In this document: positions 25,410-35,879 of the stretch, in pieces
Position numbering within the stretch: position 1 is the first letter of the stretch
Layout of the letters: each line of letters opens with the position of its first letter
Origin: DASPKT01 sp035626475
GTDB taxonomy: Bacteria; Pseudomonadota; Alphaproteobacteria; Azospirillales; Azospirillaceae
Direction: 5' to 3'
NCBI GenBank assembly: GCA_035626475.1
Contig: DASPNP010000005.1
Span: forward strand, 1-64,000
DNA length: 64,000 nt
Program-made: the position numbers and the translations under genes
Notes under the pieces: generated by a model
Database searches by the model: none
What the model was told of the DNA's origin: nothing
The model's input: only the letters and a program-made list of their open reading frames with translations

Positions 25410-27218
25410 TCAGCCCTCCCCGGCGGGCGTCGACGGCCGGAGCGGCAGGCGGGGGCCCACCGGCGCCACGCGGTCGGGTGGGAAGCGCAGCCGCACCAGC
25501 GCGCCGCCGCCCGGCGCGGCGCCGATCTCCAGCGCGCCGCCATGCTGCTCCAGCAGGCGCCGGACGACGAACAGGCCGAGCCCGCTGCCGCCATGCTGGC
25601 GCCGCAGCGACGCGTCGCCCTGCAGGAAGGGCTGGCCCACCGTGCGCAGCACCTCCTCGGCGAAGCCCGGGCCGGTGTCGGAGACGACGACGTTCAGCCC
25701 CGCCGGCCCGGTTTCCACCCGCACCGTCACGCGGCCGCCGTCCGGCGTGTACTTGATGGCGTTGCCGACGACGTTCAGCAGCATCTGGCGCAGCGCCCGC
25801 CGGTCGGCCACCAGCCAGGAGGTACCCTCCAGCCGCGGCTCCACCGCCACGTCGCGGTCGCGGTGCGCCGCCCGGGACTGGCGGATGGCGGCCGCCACCT
25901 CCTCCTCCAGCTGGACCCGCTCCTCCCGCAGCTCGGTCGGGCCGGATTCCAGCCGGGCGGCATCGAGGATGTGGGTCAGCAGGTCCATCAGGTGACGGCC
26001 GCTGGCCTGGATGTCCTCGGCATATTCCACATAGCGCGGGTCGCCGGCCGGGCCGAAGGTCTCGCCGGCGATCAGTTCGCTGAAGCCGATGATGGCGTTC
26101 AGCGGCGTGCGCAACTCGTGGCTCATGCTGGCGAGGAAGGCGGTCTTGGCCCGGTTCGCCAGCTCCGCCGCCTCGCGCGCGGAGGCCAGCTGCGTCGCCG
26201 CCTCGCGCCGGGTGGTGATCTCGGTCAGCGAGCCCAGCATGCGCAACGGGCCGCCGCTGCCGTTCCATTGCGAGGTGCCGCGCCCGTGGAACCAGCGGTA
26301 CTGCCCGTCGCCGCCCCGCAGCCGGTACTCGTAGTCGAAGGGCTCGCGCGTCCGGAAATGCGCCTCGGTGGCGGCGCGCACGGCGTCGCGGTCGTCGGGG
26401 TGGACGATATCCAGCGCGGCATGGTCGGCCAGCGCCTCCGCCGGACGGTCGTCGGGCATCCGCAGCAGCCGGCGCAGCTCGGGCGACCAGTAGACCGCGC
26501 CGGTCTCCATGTTCCAGTCCCAGACGCCGACGGCCGAGCCCTCCAGCGCCAGTTCCAGCCGCTCCGCCGTGCGCCGCGCCGCCTCGGCGGCGAGGTGGCG
26601 GTCGGTGATGTCGACGGCGATGCCGACATAGCCCAGCAGTTCCCGCCCTTCCCCCCGGACCGGCACGGCCTCGGTGATGATCCAGCGGACGCCGCCGTCC
26701 GGGCGCATCACCCGGAACTCGCGCTGCCGGGGGACGGTGGCGGCGAAATCCTCGCCGGCACCCGACACGATGGCCGCGCGGTCCTCGGGGTGGATCGTCA
26801 TTTCCCAGCCGCGCCCGGCCATCTCCGCCGCCGTGCGGCCCGTTATCTCCGCCATGCGGGCATTGGCGTAGGCATTGTTGCCGTCGCGGTCGAGATGGTA
26901 GATGCCGACCGGCGCCAGGTCGGCCAGCGCCCGGTAGCGCTCCTCGCTGAGCTTCAGCGCCGCCGCCTTGGCCTGGGCCTCCGCCCGTTGCGCCTTCAGA
27001 GCCCGGAACGCGCGCCCCAGTCCCGCTCGCAGCACCAGCGCCGTCACGGCGACGAAGGCCAGCCCCTTCAGCAGATGCCCATGCAGCAGGTCCGGCGCCG
27101 CCGGCAGGAGGCGGGCCGCCACGACGTCGGTCAGCACGATCCAGGCCGTGCCGGCGGCGGCGTAGATCAGGCTGATGCGGGTGGCGAGGCTGAGGCGCAA
27201 TCGGTGTCTCCGGTACAC
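25410..27218 (-). CDS. PAS-domain sensor histidine kinase
   Basis: 602 aa. Two N-terminal transmembrane helices (~10-32 and 45-68), a coiled linker, two PAS/PAC modules (~85-215 and 220-350, marked by GYVGIAVDITDR and MLGSLTEITTRREA), HisKA with ASMSHELRTPLNAIIGFSEL, and HATPase with LLNVVGNAIKYTPDGG, DTGPGFAEEV and GSGLGLFVVRRL. No response regulator is adjacent, so it is an orphan kinase whose partner lies elsewhere. The signal is unknown; double PAS suggests a small ligand or redox cue. Confidence 0.92.
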   Translation of the reverse strand: MYRRHRLRLSLATRISLIYAAAGTAWIVLTDVVAARLLPAAPDLLHGHLLKGLAFVAVTALVLRAGLGRAFRALKAQRAEAQAKAAALKLSEERYRALADLAPVGIYHLDRDGNNAYANARMAEITGRTAAEMAGRGWEMTIHPEDRAAIVSGAGEDFAATVPRQREFRVMRPDGGVRWIITEAVPVRGEGRELLGYVGIAVDITDRHLAAEAARRTAERLELALEGSAVGVWDWNMETGAVYWSPELRRLLRMPDDRPAEALADHAALDIVHPDDRDAVRAATEAHFRTREPFDYEYRLRGGDGQYRWFHGRGTSQWNGSGGPLRMLGSLTEITTRREAATQLASAREAAELANRAKTAFLASMSHELRTPLNAIIGFSELIAGETFGPAGDPRYVEYAEDIQASGRHLMDLLTHILDAARLESGPTELREERVQLEEEVAAAIRQSRAAHRDRDVAVEPRLEGTSWLVADRRALRQMLLNVVGNAIKYTPDGGRVTVRVETGPAGLNVVVSDTGPGFAEEVLRTVGQPFLQGDASLRRQHGGSGLGLFVVRRLLEQHGGALEIGAAPGGGALVRLRFPPDRVAPVGPRLPLRPSTPAGEG

Positions 27219-27317
27219 CCATCCACTGTAGGTGGCGGCGGCACCGGATCAACGTCTATTCGGTACGGGGCGTCCCCTGGGAACCGCCCGCTCCCCCAAT
27301 TGCTTCCGGAGCCGCCC

Positions 27318-28535
27318 TCAGCGGCCCAGGATGATGTCGCCGTGGCCGGTCTTGCCCAGCTTGGGCGTGCCGGTGTGGCGGGCGACGGTGATCTCGCCGG
27401 AGCCGCCGATGAACAGTTCGGGGTCGTGCGCCTCGCCGCCGAAGACGAACTCGCCCCGGCCCATGACCGCCACCTTCATGGCTTCCGCCCGGCCGTCGGC
27501 GATGTTGACGTCGGCCACGCCGAAGATGGCGGCGTTCACGGTGCCGTCGACCCGGCCGACATTGACGTCGGCGCGGCCGCGGACGGCGAGGGTCAGCGCC
27601 TCCCGCACCTGGCCCAGCGCGATGTCGCTGGAGCCCTGCACGTCCAGCGTGGCGGTGCCGGCCTCGCGGACCTTCAGGTCCAGCCGGCCCGGCACCTGCA
27701 CGCTCAGCCGCTCGCTGACGGTCCCGAGCGTGACGGAGGCGCTCTCCACGACGCTTAGCGAGACGTTGCGGGCATTGCCCAGGGTGACGTCGCCCCGGCG
27801 GATATCGAGCGTGACGGCGCCGTCGGTGTCGCCTCGGATGCTGAGGTCGCCGGTCATGCCCACGACGGTGAGGTCGCGGTCCCGCGGCACCACGATCTGC
27901 ATCTCGACCGACCGGCCGGAGCCGGCCAGGGTCAGCAGCCCGTCGGTCTCCGAGGCGCGCAGGCGGTTCTTGGAACCGTCGACATTGACCGTGACCTCGT
28001 CGGCGCTGTCGGACACGGTGATGGCGACGTCGCCCTGCACATCCACCAGACGGATGCCCTGCGGCGCCTCGAAGGTGGAGCGGCCGCTCAGCGTGGCGAC
28101 GGGCAGGCCGGCCTTGGCGGCGCGCGCGGCCTGCGCGGCGGCCTGGGCCTCGGCGCGGATGCGGTCCACGTCCAGATCCTTCAGCGCGGCGGTGACATCG
28201 GCGCGGATCTCCTCGGCGTTCAGGCCCAGCAGCGCGGCCATCTCGCCGCTCGGCATGGCGATCCGGGGGACCGGCGGCACCGGCGGCACGGGGGGAACCG
28301 GCGGCACCGGCGGGACATGGACCCGCGGCTCGGGATCCGGGTCGATGTCGACATGCACGGCCATCCGCGCCTTTGGCCCGCGTTCCTCTCCGCTGTCGCT
28401 CAGCAGGCCGTAGCCGAGGAAGCCGACGGTGATGGCGATCGCCACGACGCCGCCGGCCGGGACGCCCGGCTTCAGGCGCGGGCGGGGCTGGATCGCGGCG
28501 GTGCCGAGGGAACCGGGGGAGAGGGTCGCATCCAT
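27318..28535 (-). CDS. DUF2807-like beta-solenoid protein with Pro-Val repeat
   Basis: 405 aa from MDATLSPGSLG (six residues longer from the next ATG upstream). One membrane helix near 30-50 (GGVVAIAITVGFLGYGLL), then a HVPPVPPVPPVPPVPPVPRI spacer, an Ala-rich helix (DRIRAEAQAAAQAARAA), and a long C-terminal half of short beta strands such as VQGDVAITVSDSADEVTVNV and GSSDIALGQVREALTLAV, as in GIN/DUF2807 domains. Predicted to face the periplasm on a rigid stalk. Function unknown; relatives are cell-surface or head-domain proteins. Confidence 0.7.
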   Translation of the reverse strand: MDATLSPGSLGTAAIQPRPRLKPGVPAGGVVAIAITVGFLGYGLLSDSGEERGPKARMAVHVDIDPDPEPRVHVPPVPPVPPVPPVPPVPRIAMPSGEMAALLGLNAEEIRADVTAALKDLDVDRIRAEAQAAAQAARAAKAGLPVATLSGRSTFEAPQGIRLVDVQGDVAITVSDSADEVTVNVDGSKNRLRASETDGLLTLAGSGRSVEMQIVVPRDRDLTVVGMTGDLSIRGDTDGAVTLDIRRGDVTLGNARNVSLSVVESASVTLGTVSERLSVQVPGRLDLKVREAGTATLDVQGSSDIALGQVREALTLAVRGRADVNVGRVDGTVNAAIFGVADVNIADGRAEAMKVAVMGRGEFVFGGEAHDPELFIGGSGEITVARHTGTPKLGKTGHGDIILGR

Positions 28536-28731
28536 GGGTCTGGACCTGCGCATGACGATGGTTTCCCCCGATAATAGTCGCGGCGGAGCGGTCGTCCCGG
28601 CCCGTTGCCTGCGCGTTACAAATTTCCCGCCCCTGTTACAGCCCAGGAAAAAGCCTGTCCAGGAGCGGCCTCATCTTGACGCCCGGACCCCCGCCAGCGC
28701 AACCACGGGACGGTGCCGGGCGGGCACGAAA

Positions 28732-28752
28732 AAGGGGGCCGGCGGCCCCCTT
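28732..28752 (-). terminator. Rho-independent terminator of scpA
   Basis: AAGGGGGCC pairs with GGCCCCCTT (9 bp) around a 3-nt loop, 20 bases after the scpA stop. On the scpA strand the stem is followed by TTTTTCGTG, a clear T-run. The rest of the 237-bp gap to 28535 shows nothing recognised. Confidence 0.88.
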
Positions 28753-28772
28753 CCCCGTCGTCGGCTGGCCGC

Positions 28773-30932
<2,160 letters not shown>

Positions 30933-31227
30933 GGGGGCCACTCGTGCCGTGCTGCGGAAAAACGGGCGCCACTATAGACGCGGCCTCGGAGCCTGTCACC
31001 GTACCCGCCTGGAGGGTGGCCGGCGCGGCCCATGGGCGAAGGACCGCCCCGCCCGCCCAACCGCCGATTGTCCATTGCTCCATACAAGTGAGTGCAATAG
31101 ATTTGGCCGGAGCCGATCCGGACGGTTACGCGAGGCGCGTCCGGGCGGGCAAACCCGACTGACTTGCCTCCAGGTGCGGCGTCGGGACTGGATCATCGGA
31201 ACTGGTGCAAGGTCGGGAACGCCCGTC

Positions 31228-31569
31228 ATGAAGCAGGACGCGCCGGAACAGGGCAGGCCGGTCAGCCGCAACGTCACCCTCGGATCGCGCCGCACCAGCG
31301 TGCGGCTGGAGCCGGTGATGTGGCAAGGGCTGGCGGACATCTGCGCCGCCGAGGAGATGAACCTCAACCAGCTGGTCGAGCATGTCGACCAGCACCGGGG
31401 CGGGCTCGGCCTGACCGCGGCGCTGCGCGTCTTCATCGTCAGCTATTTCCGCCGCGCCGCCGGCCCCTCCCCGGCGCCGGTCGGCTTCGCCGAGGATGCC
31501 GGCGGGGACGACGGCGCCGAGCGGGACTGGAGCCCGACCTTCCGCGAGGCGCTGAGGAGCGTCGGCTGA
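31228..31569 (+). CDS. Ribbon-helix-helix domain protein (RHH_4 type)
   Basis: 113 aa. RNVTLGSRRTSVRLEPVMWQ followed by ADICAAEEMNLNQLVEHVDQ matches the RHH_4 family, common in alphaproteobacteria and presumed DNA-binding as a dimer. An acidic C-terminal tail follows. ATG at 31228 is chosen because the fold begins ten residues later; the frame upstream is non-coding. The preceding 295-bp gap to scpA shows no recognised element. Target unknown. Confidence 0.78.
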   Translation: MKQDAPEQGRPVSRNVTLGSRRTSVRLEPVMWQGLADICAAEEMNLNQLVEHVDQHRGGLGLTAALRVFIVSYFRRAAGPSPAPVGFAEDAGGDDGAERDWSPTFREALRSVG

Positions 31570-31575
31570 GCCGCC

Positions 31576-32457
31576 CTACCAAGCCAGCTCGGCGATAAGG
31601 CCGGTCGGGCGCTGGCCCGCGGCGTCCAGGACCCGCGCCAGCAGCGCCGCGTCGGGCATGGCGCCGCCCGGCATGCCCAGCTCGTCGCGGTGGATGCCGC
31701 CCGTCACCAGCAGGCTGTCGATCCCGGCGGCGTTCGCCCCGGCCACGTCGGTGCGCAGGCTGTCGCCCACCGCCACGATGCGGGCCGGCTCGATCCCGCC
31801 CATCAGATCGAAGCAGCGGCGGTAGACGCCCGGATGCGGCTTGCCGTGGTAGGTCACGTCGCCGCCCAGCTCCTCGTAGCGACGCGCCAGTTCGCCGGCG
31901 CAGATCACCAGCTGCTCGCCGACATGCACTACCAGGTCGGGATTGGCGCAGAGCATGGGCAGGCCGCGCGCCCGGCAGCGCTGGAGCAGCGGCTCGTAAT
32001 CGGCCAGCGTCTCGTCGAAATCGTCGATGCCGGTATTGACGACGAAGTCCGCCTCCTCGGGGCTCTCGACGCGCACGCGGTCGGCCAGGCTGTCATAGAC
32101 GTCGTCGTCGCGTTCCGGCCCGATATGGAAGAGCTTCGGGCCCAGCGCCGCGTGCCAGGCGTCGGGACGGTCGCGCAGCGCCTCGAAGCTGGCCTCGCCC
32201 GAGGTCATCAGATGGTCCCAATGTTCCCGGCGCAGCCCCATGCCCAGCAGTCGCGCCTCGGCGGCGGCCACCCGGCGCGGCGCGTTGGACAGCAGGCAGA
32301 CCCGCTTTCCCATGGCGCGCAGCCGCTCCAGGCAATCGGCCGCGCCGGGATAGGGCCGGACGCCGTCATGCACCACGCCCCAGAGGTCCAGGATGAAGCC
32401 GTCATACCGGTCGGCCAGCTCGCGGAGGCCCGCATGGAAGGGGGGAAGGTCGGTCAC
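31576..32457 (-). CDS. HAD superfamily class IIA hydrolase (TIGR01459-type)
   Basis: Predicted phosphatase of the NagD/IIA branch, in the alphaproteobacterial subgroup. Motif I is DGFILDLWGVVHDG, where the second Asp is replaced by Trp as usual in this subgroup. Motif II is CLLSNAPRR, the Lys is in GKPHPGVYRRCF, and motif III is IVAVGDSLRTDVAGA. The GTG start at 32457 gives 293 aa; the longer frame starting MSKDAP is translated repeat sequence, not protein. Substrate unknown. Confidence 0.85.
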   Translation of the reverse strand: MTDLPPFHAGLRELADRYDGFILDLWGVVHDGVRPYPGAADCLERLRAMGKRVCLLSNAPRRVAAAEARLLGMGLRREHWDHLMTSGEASFEALRDRPDAWHAALGPKLFHIGPERDDDVYDSLADRVRVESPEEADFVVNTGIDDFDETLADYEPLLQRCRARGLPMLCANPDLVVHVGEQLVICAGELARRYEELGGDVTYHGKPHPGVYRRCFDLMGGIEPARIVAVGDSLRTDVAGANAAGIDSLLVTGGIHRDELGMPGGAMPDAALLARVLDAAGQRPTGLIAELAW

Positions 32458-32504
32458 GGCGGTCTCTATCGGGTGGGGCGGGTCGGGAGGGGAGAAGCTG
32501 GACC

Positions 32505-32700
32505 GTGGTGCGTCCTTCGACAAGCTCAGGATGAGGAACGGGGTACGCGAGGCACTCCTCGTTCAACGGGCATAAGCTCGGCCGGGAGCAGCTAAAATCC
32601 CCTCATCCTGAGCCCGTCGAAGGACGCACACCCTCAACGCTGCCTTGAGGAGCAGCAATACCTTCCCCATGCTGAGCCTGTCGAAGCACGCACGGCATCA
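32505..32700. repeat. CTTCGACA-GCTCAG repeat, three half-units, copy 3
   Basis: One forward arm (GTGCGTCCTTCGACAAGCTC) and two reverse arms (near 32603-32630 and 32672-32695) with spacers GAGGCACTCC and GGGAGCAGCTAAAA. It fills most of the 267-bp gap between the HAD and EAL genes. The three-unit layout is shared with the copy at 43279. Confidence 0.8.
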
Positions 32701-32724
32701 ACGCTGCTCCGGGGGAACAGTCCC

Positions 32725-33984
32725 TCAGCTCAGCTTCTTCGCCGCCCGCGGCTCGCCGAACAGGTAGCCCTGGCCGAAGTCGATGTACAGGTCCAGCAGC
32801 TCCAGCAGCTGCTGGTCGGTCTCGATCTTCTCGACGATCAGGTCGATGCTGTTGCGGTCCAGCTGGCGCTTCAGCTCGGTCACCGCGTCGGGCCGGGCGA
32901 AGCGGCCGTCCGGGTCGAGCAGCCGGGCGGCGTCCAGCTTGAGGTAGCGGATCTCGTGGCGGGCCAGCTGGTCCCAGTCCATGTCGTACCGCTCCACCTG
33001 GTCCATGGAGAAGCGGAAGCCCAGCCGCCGCAGCCCGTCCAGGAAGCCGGTCGCCAGCACGCCGCCCTGCATCAGGTCGGCCTGAGCCAGCTCGAACACC
33101 AGCTTGGAGGCGAGGTTCGGGTTCTGGCCCATGAAGGTGACGAACTCGCGCATGAACACGGCGTCGTTCAGCGTGGCGGCCGAGATGTTGCAGAAGAAGC
33201 CGACATTCTGGTGCCGCTTCTCGGTCTCGCGGATAAGCTGGACGCAGCGGAACAGCAGGATGTTGTCGATGGCGGCGATAAGGTCGTGCCGCTCCGCCGC
33301 CGGCAGGTACTGGTCGGGCAGCAGCGTGCCCCCGTCCTCGGTGCGGATGCGGGTGAAGACCTCGTAATAACGGTGCTTGCGCTGGGGCAGGCTGACGATC
33401 GGCTGCAGCAGCGCGTCCAGCCGGTCGGTGCGCAGCGCCTGGCGGATGGTCTCGATGACCGCGGCGTCGTCGGGCGTCGTTTCCTGGAAGGTCGCCGTCA
33501 GCGGCCGCAGGGCGCCGGCGGAGCGGAAGCTGGGCTCGGGCGCGCGCCGGGCGGGGGCGGGCTGCACCGGTTCCTCCGCCGGTTCGGGAGCGGCCGGCGC
33601 GGCGGCGCGGGTCGGCGGCAGCTGGCCGGCCAGCGTCTCCAGCACCCGCGCCTCGGTCATGACGGCCTGCACCTCGGCGTTCAGGGGCGCGCCGGCCTGG
33701 GCGCCGGGCTCGGCCCCCTCCAGCTTCGCCGTCAGCCGCTCGATGGCCTGCAGGATCTCGTCCTGCCGCTCCTTCAGGCGCCAGACGCGGCGCTCGATCC
33801 TGTCGGCCTGTTCCTGGCGGGCGTAGAACTCGTGCAGCAGCGCGCCGAAGACGAAGACCGCCAGCCCGAACAGCAGCGCCGTCGGCCGGTCCAGCCCCAT
33901 CGCGCTCATCGGCAGGGTCAGCGCCAGCACCAGCGCCAGGACGCTGTAGACGGCGGCGAAGACGATGTGGCGCAGCAGGCTCAT
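32725..33984 (-). CDS. Membrane-anchored degenerate EAL-domain protein (TipF-like layout)
   Basis: 419 aa: two N-terminal transmembrane helices (~5-25 and 35-55), a coiled coil (~60-100), a Pro/Ala-rich linker, and an EAL domain (~170-415). The EAL tripeptide reads EVF (in YYEVFTRI), FFCNISAATL and LVFELAQ keep the Asn and Glu, LKLDAARLL keeps the Lys, and GQGYLFGEP keeps the Gln. But the metal-binding Asp pair (DDFG) is MDQVE, so the second Asp is lost. It probably binds rather than cleaves c-di-GMP. The architecture resembles Caulobacter TipF, a flagellum regulator; that link is inference. Ten bases after pyrD. Confidence 0.8.
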   Translation of the reverse strand: MSLLRHIVFAAVYSVLALVLALTLPMSAMGLDRPTALLFGLAVFVFGALLHEFYARQEQADRIERRVWRLKERQDEILQAIERLTAKLEGAEPGAQAGAPLNAEVQAVMTEARVLETLAGQLPPTRAAAPAAPEPAEEPVQPAPARRAPEPSFRSAGALRPLTATFQETTPDDAAVIETIRQALRTDRLDALLQPIVSLPQRKHRYYEVFTRIRTEDGGTLLPDQYLPAAERHDLIAAIDNILLFRCVQLIRETEKRHQNVGFFCNISAATLNDAVFMREFVTFMGQNPNLASKLVFELAQADLMQGGVLATGFLDGLRRLGFRFSMDQVERYDMDWDQLARHEIRYLKLDAARLLDPDGRFARPDAVTELKRQLDRNSIDLIVEKIETDQQLLELLDLYIDFGQGYLFGEPRAAKKLS

Positions 33985-33994
33985 CCCCGTCTCC

Positions 33995-35053
33995 TCACTT
34001 CGCCCTGTGGTCGGCCCCGACCGCCTCGGCCACGCTGCCGAACCCGTCGGCCCGCAGCAGGGCGGCCAGTTCGCGCTTGATGCGCCCGACCAGCGCCGGC
34101 CCGCCGAAGACCAGGGCGGAATAGAGCTGCACCGCCGAGGCGCCGGCGCGGATCTTGGCATAGGCCTGGGCGCCGGAGCCGACGCCGCCGACACCGACCA
34201 GCGGCAGCCTGCCGCCCGTGAGCCGGTAGAGGTCGGACAGCACCCGCGTCGCCGGTTCGAACAGCGGCTGGCCCGACAGCCCGCCCGCCTGGCCCGCCAT
34301 ATCGGCCGGCAACGCGTCCGGCCGCGCGATGGTGGTGTTGGAGACGATCAGCCCGTCGATGCCCGAGGCCAGCGCCACCTCGGCGATGTCGGCCTTGTCC
34401 TCCTCGGTCAGGTCGGGGGCGACCTTCAGGAACAGCGGCGTGCGCTGGCCGCCCCGCGCCTCCAGCACGGCCGAGAGCAGCGCCGCCAGCGGCCCGCGCC
34501 CCTGCAGCGCCCGCAGGCCCGGCGTGTTCGGCGAGGAGACGTTGCAGACCAGATAGTCGCAGAGGCCCGCCAGCCGCCGCACGCCGACGGCGTAGTCGCT
34601 GGCCGCGTCCTCGGTGTCCTTGTTCTTGCCGACATTGGCGCCGACCAGGCCCTTGGCCCCCGCGGCGCGGCGCGCCTCCAGGCGGCGGGCGAAGGCGTCC
34701 AGCCCCTCATTGTTGAAGCCGAAGCGGTTGATGACCGCCTGCGCCTCGGGGATGCGGAACAGGCGCGGCTTGGGGTTGCCGGGCTGCGGCCGGGGCGTCA
34801 CCGATCCCGCCTCGACGAAGCCGAAGCCCAGCTTCAGCATGGCGTCGGGCACCTCGGCGTTCTTGTCGAAGCCGGCGGCGAGGCCCACGGGGTTCGGCAG
34901 GTCCAGGCCCGCCAGGCGCGTCGCCAGCACGGGATCGTCGCCGCCGCCGAGCCGGGGCACCAGGCCCGTCTTCAGCGCCGCCACCGTCAGCTCGTGCGCC
35001 TTCTCCGGATCCAGGCGGAACAGGATCGGCCGCGCCAGCGGAAAGAGGTCCAT
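33995..35053 (-). CDS. pyrD: Dihydroorotate dehydrogenase (quinone)
   Basis: Class 2, membrane-associated FMN enzyme of pyrimidine synthesis that passes electrons to ubiquinone. The N-terminal helix MDLFPLARPILFRLDPEKAH anchors to the membrane. Other marks are NPVGLAAGFDKNAEVPDAM, the catalytic Ser in YLVCNVSSPNTPGLRALQ, FLKVAPDLTEED, and the FMN loop LVGVGGVGSGAQAYAKIRAG. 352 aa, normal. Two bases after DUF952, so they form one transcript with the EAL gene behind. Confidence 0.97.
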   Translation of the reverse strand: MDLFPLARPILFRLDPEKAHELTVAALKTGLVPRLGGGDDPVLATRLAGLDLPNPVGLAAGFDKNAEVPDAMLKLGFGFVEAGSVTPRPQPGNPKPRLFRIPEAQAVINRFGFNNEGLDAFARRLEARRAAGAKGLVGANVGKNKDTEDAASDYAVGVRRLAGLCDYLVCNVSSPNTPGLRALQGRGPLAALLSAVLEARGGQRTPLFLKVAPDLTEEDKADIAEVALASGIDGLIVSNTTIARPDALPADMAGQAGGLSGQPLFEPATRVLSDLYRLTGGRLPLVGVGGVGSGAQAYAKIRAGASAVQLYSALVFGGPALVGRIKRELAALLRADGFGSVAEAVGADHRAK

Positions 35054-35055
35054 GC

Positions 35056-35406
35056 TCAGCCCTTCACATGCGGCGGCATGACATGCAGCCCGTCAGGGCC
35101 CAGCGGCAGCGGGTCGGTGCGGACCACGGCCGACACGGGCAGCGCGCCGTACAGGTGCGGGAACAGCTGCCCGCCCCGCGACGGCTCCCATTTCAGCGCC
35201 GCGCCGAGCGCGTCCGGATCGACCGTCAGCAGCACCAGCCCGGTCTGCCCGGTCCGGTGCTTGGCGGCGCTCTCCGGCAGCTGGGCGCCGGTGGAGAAAT
35301 GGATGAAGCCGTCGGCCCGGTCCTGGGAGGACCCGGGGTAGGAACCGGCGGCCTGGGCGGCCTGCCATTCCTCGGCGCGGCACATGTGGAAGATCGGATC
35401 GCTCAT
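35056..35406 (-). CDS. DUF952 family protein
   Basis: 116 aa. IFHMCRAEEWQAAQAAGSYP, DGFIHFSTGAQLPESAA and FPHLYGALPVSAVVRTDPLP are the family's conserved blocks; members resemble a small ADP-ribosyltransferase-like or glutathione-transferase-associated fold, but no activity is proven. It precedes pyrD with a 2-base gap, an arrangement seen in other alphaproteobacteria. Confidence 0.88.
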   Translation of the reverse strand: MSDPIFHMCRAEEWQAAQAAGSYPGSSQDRADGFIHFSTGAQLPESAAKHRTGQTGLVLLTVDPDALGAALKWEPSRGGQLFPHLYGALPVSAVVRTDPLPLGPDGLHVMPPHVKG

Positions 35407-35475
35407 GCCCGGACCCTAGCCGAAAGCGGCACCCCTTTCCAGGGCCGGCCGCCGCGCCTCGCAAGCTGCGATTCG

Positions 35476-35512
35476 CAAAATGAGAATGGAACCGTCCACC
35501 GGACGCATTTTG
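35476..35512. promoter_or_regulatory. Inverted repeat upstream of the sigma54 promoter
   Basis: CAAAATG at the left and CATTTTG at the right (perfect 7-bp arms, 23 bp apart), with an inner CGTCC-ACC-GGACG dyad. It lies about 90-125 bp upstream of the sigma54 promoter at 35602, the usual distance for an enhancer-binding activator. It is not an NtrC or NifA consensus. Confidence 0.4.
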
Positions 35513-35601
35513 AGAGAAAGTGGCGCGTAATATTGTGTCGCGTCCTGCGACAACCCGCGCAATTCCGGCACTTTCACGGTAGGAGAGGCTCCGGCCCGGG
35601 A

Positions 35602-35616
35602 TGGCACCGCTTTTGC
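35602..35616 (+). promoter_or_regulatory. Sigma54 (RpoN) promoter
   Basis: TGGCAC, five bases, then TTGC: the -24/-12 consensus with the invariant GG and GC at exact spacing. It lies 36 bp before the ATG of the 69-codon gene at 35653 and points at it. Such a match by chance in the right place is unlikely; activity is inferred. Confidence 0.7.
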
Positions 35617-35652
35617 CTGCAGTCAAGCAACCATCCAGGGAGTAGATGCGCC

Positions 35653-35862
35653 ATGAGCCTGATCGAGAAGGTCCCCGCCCCTGTCCTGACCGCCGCGCTG
35701 TCCTTCGGCGCCGAGGCGACTCCGGTGACCGGCATGGCCGGGATGGTGCCGGTGCCGCTGAAGCCGTCGCTGGAGATGCTGACGGCCGGGGCCCGCGCCG
35801 GCGGCGTCAGCGTCGAGACGGTCTGGAGCATCTACCGCGCCATGCTGCGCGAAGCGCAGTAA
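35653..35862 (+). CDS. Small protein behind a sigma54 promoter, unknown
   Basis: 69 residues beginning MSLIEKVPAPVLTAALSF and ending VETVWSIYRAMLREAQ. No cysteine, no signal peptide and no clear transmembrane helix; the middle is rich in Gly, Met and Pro and the end is an amphipathic helix. AGGGAG lies 14 bases before the ATG. Evidence that it is real is the sigma54 promoter directly upstream and its isolation between two convergent/divergent transcripts. No family recognised. Confidence 0.6.
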   Translation: MSLIEKVPAPVLTAALSFGAEATPVTGMAGMVPVPLKPSLEMLTAGARAGGVSVETVWSIYRAMLREAQ

Positions 35863-35879
35863 GGCATACCGGCCGGCCG

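Noticed and set aside
24414..27758. 1114-codon plus-strand frame
   Set aside because: Antisense to mtgA, the PAS kinase and the DUF2807 gene. Composition is Gln/His/Arg/Ala-rich as expected for a GC-driven shadow, with no domain.
32458..32523. N-terminal extension MSKDAP on the HAD protein
   Set aside because: The sequence is translation of the CTTCGACA repeat; the same MSKDA or related peptides appear wherever the repeat is read in that frame.
32505..32700. CRISPR-like array of repeated arms
   Set aside because: Only three half-units, in mixed orientation, with spacers that are themselves conserved between copies, and no cas genes.
35534..35552. Possible NifA site (TGT...ACA) upstream of the sigma54 promoter
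   Set aside because: The spacing is 11 or 13 bases, not the required 10.
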